Shown: positions 56,377-64,000 of the stretch, in pieces | How the letters are laid out: every line of letters starts with the position of its first letter | Position numbering within the stretch: the stretch's first letter is position 1 | Assembly: GCA_022495995.1 (NCBI GenBank) | Contig: JAFEMH010000744.1 | Location: 496,001 to 560,000, forward strand | DNA length: 64,000 bases | DNA from: Adenophora triphylla var. japonica | Lineage: Eukaryota; Streptophyta; Magnoliopsida; Asterales; Campanulaceae | Direction: 5' to 3' | Translations under genes and position numbers: made by a program | The notes under the pieces: model-generated | Database searches by the model: none | The model's input: only the letters and a program-made list of their open reading frames with translations | Told to the model about the DNA's origin: nothing

Positions 56377-56629
56377 TCACAAAATTAATAGTAACAAAAA
56401 CAACAACAAGTAGTGTTTTTTCGCTTGGATTATGGTATTTGTGAGGCAAAATGAAGGGCTGAATTTATAAAGTAATTGATATTCGTAAGCTATTAGGTGA
56501 AACGAAGTACTTCTTCCTTACCTTAGTGTTTTTTCCGTCGAAATGTCTAATTAATATTATCATGTTTAAAAAGTAAGTTAATTTCCATCTCTAATAAATT
56601 TCAAGGTTTAGTTATTGAACGGAATAATC

Positions 56630-57550
56630 TGTGATGGGCCGAGCCCAACGTACAACTACGAGCCTGGGGGCCCAATAGGCCCACCCTAGGACCCAACTAT
56701 GAAGTATCAGATCAGAGCCTCGGGTCATAGCCCGTCCAACCCTGGTTGGCAATCGTCGTCATTGAACGACCAAGCCCATCCAAGCGACGAGCCATTGTAT
56801 CAGTAAGGAAGGGTTTGACTTATAACTCGTCGACACTCCAAGAAGAGATCGTCGACAGAGGTAGGCCCATCTAACGACGAGTCTTCCCTCAACGCAGACC
56901 AGCACTCGTCCAAGAGAGAACGTCGTCACTGAACGACCAACACTCTCTCGTCGAGTCACCTCTCAAGGAGACGACCCAAGTGGACGTACAGCTCCAGGTC
57001 GTCTCCTCTATTAAGCTTCCTCAACAAGCTTGGTTAATTAGCTAATTTGGGATAATGTCGACTCAAGCTTACAGTTGCCTTGTTACACGTGCATTCATGC
57101 AACCAATAATAACAACAAAAGGCGTGCGGAGTTGACTTTCCTCTATAAGGTAAACTACTTATCGAGATGTCGGGTGTTGCGGTGTCCTTACATAGACGGA
57201 CCAATACCGGCGCGACACGTGTACACCTAGGAGATGGAGCTGATCCCACTACCGGCATCAATCCAATCCAACGGTTCTGGTGAAAACCCTAATACCACCT
57301 TTCCAACTATAAATAAGAGAGTAATAACATGGAAAAAGGTAATGCCTTACTGCATATTTCCATACCCACACACTCCACAGTATTTGCACCATATTTCCAG
57401 TCCATAATCTTACTCTCACGCCGGAGGGGCTTGCCGGAAGACCCCCGGCGCAGTTTCACCCTTTATTTCTTGTGCTGTGCAGATCCGGAGCTAGCTCAAT
57501 CATTTTCTTGGACACAAGAGCCGAAGCTTTGCACGCTTTCTGCGCGATCG
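56630..57550 (+). repeat. 5' LTR of gypsy element 2
   Basis: Starts TGTGATGGGCCGAGCCC and ends at about 57550, next to the primer site ATTGGTTCCATTGCCGGGAA (57551-57570). Contains a TATA box (CTATAAATAAG, about 57308-57318), the leader CTCTCACGCCGGAGGGG shared with element 1, and many CGTCG/CGACG motifs. Confidence 0.75.
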
Positions 57551-57621
57551 ATTGGTTCCATTGCCGGGAACGTGTTAGTGATCTTCGGCTACGAAATACA
57601 AATGAGCAGCAGTTTGGAAAA

Positions 57622-58685
57622 ATGGTGTCCGATGGTCATACAGCCAGTAAATCAACCGGAGATGAAGGAGTACCTCCTCCTCAGCAAGAAAATCCTAGAC
57701 CACCCTCGCCACCTAGGAACCCTAACCTCAGGGTTACCAGGTCACAGGGGATGGTTGACGATACAGGCCTTCAAACGGCCAGGAGAAGGGAGAAAAGGCC
57801 CGCTGGCGAGCGCCGGAGGAGACCTCCACTAGAAAGGAGGCTGAGGCAGCGCAAGGTATACGGGAGGTCCCTCTAACCCTAATCTCGACGGAAGCGGCTT
57901 TCCTCGTCGAGAGAGCTAACGCCTCGGGGAGTTCTTGCAAATCCGGGGACGAGCTAATCCATATGGCCGCTCCTCAAGCTCCCCTGGGCATCCCATCAAA
58001 CAATCTCGTCGGGGAAGGAGGAGAAGAAACCGTAGAGAGAATGCCGGGTCGTCGTGAAGGGACTGCCACTGGAAACGAGCGAGTTGTGCCCCAGCTTGAC
58101 CTAAGGGAACACATCAATGAAAGACGGAGCCAAGGAGCTCGATCACAAGAAATGCCGACGAGCTGAGGTAGCAGAGCCTCACAGGGAGCTCGTCGTCGAA
58201 AATCTTGAAGCTATCCGGAATCAAGTCGTCCGGGGTCGTCTACAGACTCCGTCGTTAAGAAATGAACGGGCGTCGAGCCAAAGAGAGAGAACTCGATCTC
58301 CACGTCATGAACGAGAGGTCTCCAGATCTTATAGGTCGTCTCCACCTCCCAGCTATAGGGGACGATCCATCTCACGACGGCCTGCCCCCACCGAGAGGCA
58401 ACGGTCTAATACCGTTACCCGGGGGCCCCGTCAAGATAGGATCCCCCAGCGGCCGGCAGAGAGGTAGACATGAGAGAATTTTTGAGGTTGAAACGTCAAG
58501 TGGAAGAGTTGAGGAACAAAAGGAATAAAGTGGACAGCGACGACTCTGATGACGACGGCGGCACTATGAATCCCCTTGCTCCCTGGATGTTGGAAACTGG
58601 ACCCCCGGAACCAGGCTTTAAACTACCCGACCTTAAGCAATACGACGGCTCTACCAGCGCCATAGACCACATACAACACCTTAAG
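57622..58685 (+). pseudogene. gag: Gag N-terminal half of gypsy element 2, frameshifted
   Basis: An ATG at 57622 opens a Pro-rich N-terminus (GVPPPQQENPRPPSP, NLRVTRSQG) parallel to that of element 1. Arg/Ser-rich segments follow in three different frames (57963-58166, 58117-58467, 58470-58680). The last piece, FKLPDLKQYDGSTSAIDHIQHL, is the start of the capsid domain; the rest, with the zinc motif, is deleted. Confidence 0.75.
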
Positions 58686-60760
58686 CAAAGCTTTGTCAGA
58701 TGTTGAAACCCGTTACTTTAACGCGGAAAAGATCGCTTACGCTCTCGTCATTACAGCACGAAAGCTACGAGCATACTTCTCCGCTCATCCCATCGTCGTA
58801 TATACAAATTCCCCACTGCACAAAATCTTGCACCGTCCTGAAAGCTCTGGTCGTCTTCTCAACTGGAGTATTGAGCTGACTGAGTTCGATATAGAGTATA
58901 GGACGAGGAAGACCCTGCAAGCTCAATCATTGGCAGACTTCCTGGTTGAAACGGCATTCACCATCGACGACGATCAAAGGAAGCCACGGCCAGCGAACAA
59001 GGGGAAGGAGGTCGCTGAACAGCAAGCGGAGTTAGTTTTGCCCGTAGGATGTTGGAAAATCTTTTCAGACGGGTCAGCAACCAAGAATCTGAGCGGAGCA
59101 GGGATCGTTCTTGTTGAGCCAGAAAGCGGGACAGTTTTTGAAGAAGTTTTGAGGTTCAAGTTTCAAGCATCAAACAACCAGGCCGAGTACGAGGCACTCG
59201 TAGCAGCCATTGAATATGCAAAGTGTTTTGGAGCTACAAAAATTGCAGCTTACTGTGATTCTCAATTGATCGTGAACCAAGTGAGAGGAGATTATCAAGT
59301 CGTCGATTCCACCCTGCAGAAGTACCACCTGTTGGTCGGAGAATTGATACAAGGTTTAGAATTTTGGGCCATACAGAGAATCGCTCGAGAAAACAACGAG
59401 CACGCCGACCTACTTTCAAAGCTAGCTACGGACCAACTCCCTGAGGACGAACATGGCCATCACTTGGCCTATTTAGATCAGCCAGCTTATGAACGGGTGA
59501 AGGTCCTCTGCATCGGAGACGGCCCAAAATGTTGGATCGACGAACTAAAGGCATTCATTGAACGGGAGGAGTTGCCAACGAACGAGGTCTCGGCAAGACA
59601 AGTAAAGAGGAATTCGGCCAGATTTACGGTCGTCGAAGGAGAGCTCTACAGACGATCCATTACCCGGCCATTGCTGAAGTGCGTTCATCCAGACAAGGTC
59701 GTTCAATTCTTTGTTCGAAGTGCATCAAGGAGAATGTGGAGGCCATCCACGGGGCCCGTACCTTTGGCTGATAAAATCATAACCATGGGATACTACTGGC
59801 CCCACCTTCGTGAAGACGCTAAACAATTTGTGAAAAAGTGTGACACCTGCCAACGTTTCGCCGACCTCCCCAAGCTGCCTACAACTGAGCAAACCCCTGT
59901 CTTGGCTGCCTGGCCGTTTGATATGTGGGGTGTTGATCTGATTGGGCCTTTTCCGCCGGCGAGGAGGAGTCAAATATGTGATCGTAGCGGTTGATTACTT
60001 TTCAAAGTGGGTGGAGGCCAAGGCCTTGAACAAGATTGCTGAAAACAACGCCCTAAGCTTCATTCATGACTCAATATGGTGTCGCTTCGGAATCCCAAGG
60101 GTGATCGTTTCAGACAACGGCCTACAGTTTTCAAGAAAATTCGAGCAGGAATTGAACGGGATGGGCGTCAAACACTCCAAGTCGTCCGTCGCCTACCCCC
60201 GAGGCAACGGGCAAGCTGAGCGGCCAATAAACTCGTCTTATAAACGCCTTGTGCAAAAATGCGGAAGGAAGAGATACAAGATGGTTGGACGGACTACCCT
60301 CGGCTCTTTGGGCTGTCCGCACAACCACCAGGGGCCTACGGGAAACCCCATTTGCTTTGGCTTATGGCTCGGAGGCCGTGGCCCCCGCCGAACTTCAATC
60401 GCCGACGGACCGAGTTGCTTTGTACGAGGTAGAAAAGAACATCCACAGCCGACAAGTCGATCTGGACCTCGTAGACGAACGGAGATTGGATGCCCAATTA
60501 AGGATGGAGAACTACAAAAAGAAAACCAAGGCTTATCACGACAAGAAGGTGAAGAGAAGGTTCTTTAAGGTCGGTGACCATGTACTAAGAAAGATTGAAG
60601 CAACGGGACTCAAAGCCCGTCAAAACAAACTCTCCCCCAATTGGGAAGGACCATACATTGTCACAAGTGTGGTCAGAGAGGGAACCTATCACCTTGCAAA
60701 AAGCCGAACGGTGAAAGTCTCAAGCATCCATGGCACGCCAACCACCTAATGAAATACTAC
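58682..60760 (+). pseudogene. pol: RNase H, second RNase H and integrase of gypsy element 2
   Basis: Pol restarts inside RNase H (SKALSDVETRYFNAEKIAYAL), directly after the gag fragment. The archaeal-type RNase H (about 59040-59440) keeps FSDGSA, NNQAEYEAL, CDSQLIV and NEHADLLS. Integrase has the zinc domain (CDTCQRF), DMWGVDLIGPF, VSDNGLQF and GNGQAE. Frameshifts near 59963, 60215 and 60695, plus an altered segment near 59715, break it. The final coding bases still spell the KHPWHA..LMKYYF end in another frame. Protease and RT are missing, so the element could not self-mobilise. Confidence 0.88.
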
Positions 60761-60769
60761 TTTTGAGGT

Positions 60770-61470
60770 CGTCGACAACATCCAGCGCCCTTAGGGCACC
60801 TACCTTGTGGTTCCTTATGTAATTTTGTGAAATTTGAAGTTTTTGGGAAATTGTAAGGGATACCTATAAATCCCAGTAGCTCGTTGTTTACTAGAAAGTT
60901 ATTTATGAAAGATCGTCGCTTTGTTGATTTTCTACTACACAAATTCTAGCACTTTAACCAAGTATAAAGGTTAGACGAAGCCAGACTTCGTCGAATACAT
61001 CTACTTTAACCAAGTATAAAGGTTAGACGTAGCCAGACTTCGTCGATCGCTATAACGGTATAGATGACTCGTCTATAGAACTTTGTCTACGAACAAAAAT
61101 CTATTGACCTTCATACTATTCCTACGAGCCATTGAGAAGTTGAGAAAATACAAGTTTGAACAAAGGTCGACCATATTAGGACGAACCAAGTTCTGGTCAT
61201 AAAACGACGACTACTCACACTTGTCCTCAAACTTACTCGTCCAATAGGTTATCACATGCTATCTATGTTAACACAGTTTAACAAACAGAAAACAAAGGCA
61301 TTGAATAACTTAAAACATGAAACAAACATTGTACGACCCCCTCTAAACAATGAGGAAACAGGTCAGCTACATTACAAACATTAAAAATTGTCTTGAGATA
61401 ATTGTTTGGAACCACCACCAAAAACTCAACATTGTTTGGGACATTACAAACGATCTCATAAAAATCAAAT
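60770..61470. repeat. Non-coding zone of gypsy element 2 with short tandem duplication
   Basis: Two copies of a unit of about 62 bp (actttaaccaagtataaagg...cttcgtcga) start at 60951 and 61013. This is the position of the 81 bp array in element 1, but the sequences are unrelated. No gene. Confidence 0.75.
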
Positions 61471-61472
61471 GA

Positions 61473-63980
61473 TCACTGGGGGTCAACACCAACATTAGAC
61501 GGAGCCTGCATCGTCGAGTGCAGGGCATCCTCGACGAAATGTTTGAAATAGGCGTCGAAATTCTTGGGGTCGGCTACGGGAACCGGCCACTCGTCCCTCC
61601 CAGCCTTTTCGTCGTCTTCTCTTATAATGAGTAAATCGTTGTCATTGAAGGGAACTAAAGGATGAACTAGACGAGCTTCTTCGTCATGTGGCAATTCGGT
61701 GCAAAGGTCGGCCAGCTTCCTCGTAGACAAAAGACCCTTAGTTTCCGGATCAGCAAGAATCCTCCGGGCTAAATGTTTGGTTCCGTCTTGGAAGAAGCAA
61801 CTGGCCTTATCAGTGACGATCTTGGAAAATTCACCACCTCTTTTGAATTGTTCCACAAAGATCCAACTTTGCGTCGGCCAAAGCCGCTTGATTATCAACC
61901 CTCATCGATTCAATTTGACTCCGAGAACACTCGTAGTCAGTTGTCAGTTTGGTCACTTTACCCTCTGCAGCACGAAGGGCAGTCGTTAAAATCTTGCCAT
62001 CTTCTACGAGCTTGGCCTTCTCAGCTTTCGCCGTCTCCACCTCCTTCAATATCCCATTCTTCTGAGCCATCAACGACTCATAGGCAGCAGTGAGCTGGAT
62101 GATGTTTTCTTCAGCTTCCTTCAACTTCTTCTCGGCCCTCTTCCTTGGCTCCGACGGACAAAATCAGGCTCATTTTCCTTCATCTCAGCGTCGTAGCAAG
62201 CCTTGAAGTCCGCCGTCATTGCCTCCATCATCGACGTCATCTGCAATCAAAGGATTATCATTTTCCCAAGTATAAAGTGACGAGATAAACGAGAAAAAAA
62301 GCAGCTAAATTACCTCCGTCTGCATCAGCCTGAAGCGAGCGTGATAGGTCGTCGGACTCATCTTAGCCTTCCTCATTTGGCCTACAAGATCAGCATCCTT
62401 ACCCCTCTTAGTCAAGGCCGTCCCCAGAAGAAGAGCAGGACCACTTCTTGCCAAGCAAGGAACCCCGGCTATGCGAGGAACCTTACCAAACTTGGTAGCC
62501 GTGGCCGAGCCTTTTCTCTCGGTAAGCACTTGAGAAGACGAGCCGGGAGCTTCAGTTTGAGGAGTTGATGGGTCGGAGGGACTCTTGGGGTCGTCGTCAG
62601 CTCTATTCCTTTTGCCTTTCTCTCTCCCAGAGCCGGCAGAGTGACTTTTCCTCTTCCTGGAGACATGGCTCCCTCCTTCGACGACCTCATGGTTGGAATC
62701 AGAACTTCCTACGTCCTCAGGGTTAACGTGCTCACCCTCGACGACGATCAATTGATCCTCAGCATTGGCAGCGGCAGCACTTGATTCAACTCCAACCTCT
62801 TTCTCCAGCCCGTCGACCACAGTTTGACGACCTCCAGTGTTTAGGCCTCCGGCGACGACCTCTTTTTCAATTAGAGGAATGGCACCTGCAGGTTGATCCT
62901 TAGGAAGCTCATCATTCCTCTTTGCCTGATTCTCCTGCCGGCCACAGATGGCATTGGACGTCGCCCTATCTTTCCTGGCCTTGGTTCGCACGGCGGGTCT
63001 GATTGCTTCACTCATGTTCGCAACTTTCTTCTCGATGATTTGGATATCCTTTTCGAAGAGAAGCGCCAAGTAAAAAATGAAAAAAGTTCAGTCATACACG
63101 ACGAGACATATAGGCATATTATCAAAATAAATAGACGAGTGTTGAGAACCCAACCCCCAGACATCTCAAGGTTTTCACAAAGCTCTTCAGGATGGTCAAG
63201 GCGGGCCCCAGCGCAGTTAATACAGTTGTCTTCCCACTGCAAGTCGTCGTGAACGACCCAAACTAGATAACGGGGGTCTAGGTCTATCTTCACTAAGGGA
63301 TCAGGGCCCTTCGACGGCTTACCCATAATGCCGGCCCTTATGTACCTCCAGTGAGAGGCCTCAATGTTCTCAAACGCCACCCATCCATGACTCAACAGAT
63401 CGTCGATCTTTCCTTTCAGCTCGTCGGCCCACGGAGCTTGAAATACACAGTCGTCGGTAACAAAATCACGATTCTCAGGCCATGGAAATTGCCATCCTAA
63501 CCGGCTCTCCACCAAGATCATGTAGCTGTCCCAACCGTACACTTTATTTTGGGTATCTAGAAACAAACCCTGGACATTTCGGATACACGACACGCTTACG
63601 ACGGACTTCCCATTCTTCATAGATCGTTTGGTCCGATAATACTGACGGAATACCTTGTTGCATGGCTCGTAGCCAAGGAATCTACAAACGACGATGAAGC
63701 ATGATAGAACCCTAACCGTGTTGCCGCTCAACTCCATCGGCACGCAACCAGAATCTTCAAGAAACTCGTTGATAAAGGGATCTAAGGGCAACCTCAACCC
63801 AAGCTCGAACTGCTTATAGAAGAAAGCAACTTTCTTCTTGCTGGTGAGAAGAGTTTGTCTACGAGGCTCATATTCCCTCTGGCTAAGATACTCCAGCTTG
63901 TAGTTGTTGGCATGCACTCTGAACGAGCTTCGAAGGGAATCTATGAACGGCTTGGCTACGTCTCCCTTTGTCGCGGCCAC
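61473..63980 (-). pseudogene. Antisense gene of gypsy element 2 (5' end outside window)
   Basis: Minus-strand exons are about 63980-63155, about 63045-62314 and 62240-61473; the 5' exon is off-window. The first shows FFYKQFELGLRLPLDPFINEF and VRVLSCFIVVCRFLGYEPCNKVF, aligning with element 1. The middle exon is basic then acidic and ends at a CGGAG|GTAATT donor, at the same protein position as TGAG|GTAATG in element 1. The last exon (acceptor GATTGCAG|AT) is a Lys/Glu/Ala coiled coil ending in HPLVPFNDNDLL, matching the HHLVPFS of element 1. Frameshifts near 62150 and 61870 interrupt it. Shared architecture indicates one ancestral gene; function unknown. Confidence 0.7.
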
Positions 63981-64000
63981 GATCTTGGTGATTGCCCAAT

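Larger units (their letters stand above)
56630..64000 (+). mobile_element. Second Tat-type gypsy element, runs off the window
   Basis: Same plan as gypsy element 1: LTR, identical primer site, gag, pol with dual RNase H, short tandem repeats, antisense gene. The 3' LTR lies beyond 64000. The nucleotide sequence is clearly diverged from element 1, but protein similarity is obvious. A deletion of nearly 3 kb and several frameshifts mark it as older and defective. Confidence 0.88.

Overview
This is nuclear DNA of a flowering plant, most likely a eudicot. It is AT-rich, carries plant Ty1/copia and Ty3/gypsy (Tat-lineage) retrotransposons, a CACTA element with plant-type TNP2 companion domains, MULEs, hAT, Tourist-like and Stowaway-like MITEs, a plant RTE LINE tail, and small spliced genes with plant-style TATA boxes and GT-AG introns. 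The species cannot be named from the sequence. No rRNA or tRNA gene, CRISPR array or ordinary housekeeping gene was found. The only host-type genes I can support are four loci for small secreted cysteine-rich (defensin-like, DEFL) peptides; the rest is transposable elements, many nested, and their satellites.

Layout. 1-5.04 kb: a damaged copia element in a tandem arrangement (direct repeat 1-1292 / 3742-5037 around a broken pol). 4.93-22.98 kb: one copy of a dispersed repeat split by a nested stack. In it sit two Tourist-like MITEs, a TA-microsatellite-flanked inverted-repeat element, a 13.3 kb Tat-type gypsy element (7781-21107, 768 bp LTRs, TSD ATAAT) and a hAT MITE (15892-16489, 8 bp TSD). 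The gypsy element carries a separate spliced gene on the opposite strand between pol and the 3' LTR. 23.07-24.13 kb: two palindrome-rich elements. 24.43-29.64 kb: a CACTA element (TSD AGG) that has lost its catalytic transposase domain. 30.08-31.31 kb: a MULE with a 9 bp TSD. 31.5-32.2 kb: DEFL gene 1, intact. 32.5-35.2 kb: the second copy of the dispersed repeat, split by a MULE that carries an RTE LINE tail.

36.1-36.5 kb: DEFL gene 2, whose 3' end was hit by a complete copia element (36528-42986, minus strand, TSD CCTAC). 42.0-44.5 kb: that element's 5' LTR followed by two further tandem copies that include the flanking gene end. 45.9-46.9 kb: DEFL gene 3, split by a 657 bp solo LTR with TSD GCAAC. 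46.95-48.75 kb: a truncated copia element. 50.2-50.58 kb: a 51 bp palindromic minisatellite. 50.58-55.83 kb: another copia element, with two nonsense codons and a mariner-type element in its 3' LTR. 56.1-56.4 kb: DEFL gene 4, lacking its signal-peptide exon. 56.63-64 kb: a second, older Tat-type gypsy element, cut off by the window end. It has a gag-to-RNase H deletion and carries a divergent version of the same antisense gene.

Two things stand out. The first is the antisense, intron-containing gene that two diverged gypsy elements carry at the same place, with its own TATA box and shared splice positions. The second is a DEFL gene family in which three of four members are broken, two of them by LTR insertions that can be read exactly from the target-site duplications.
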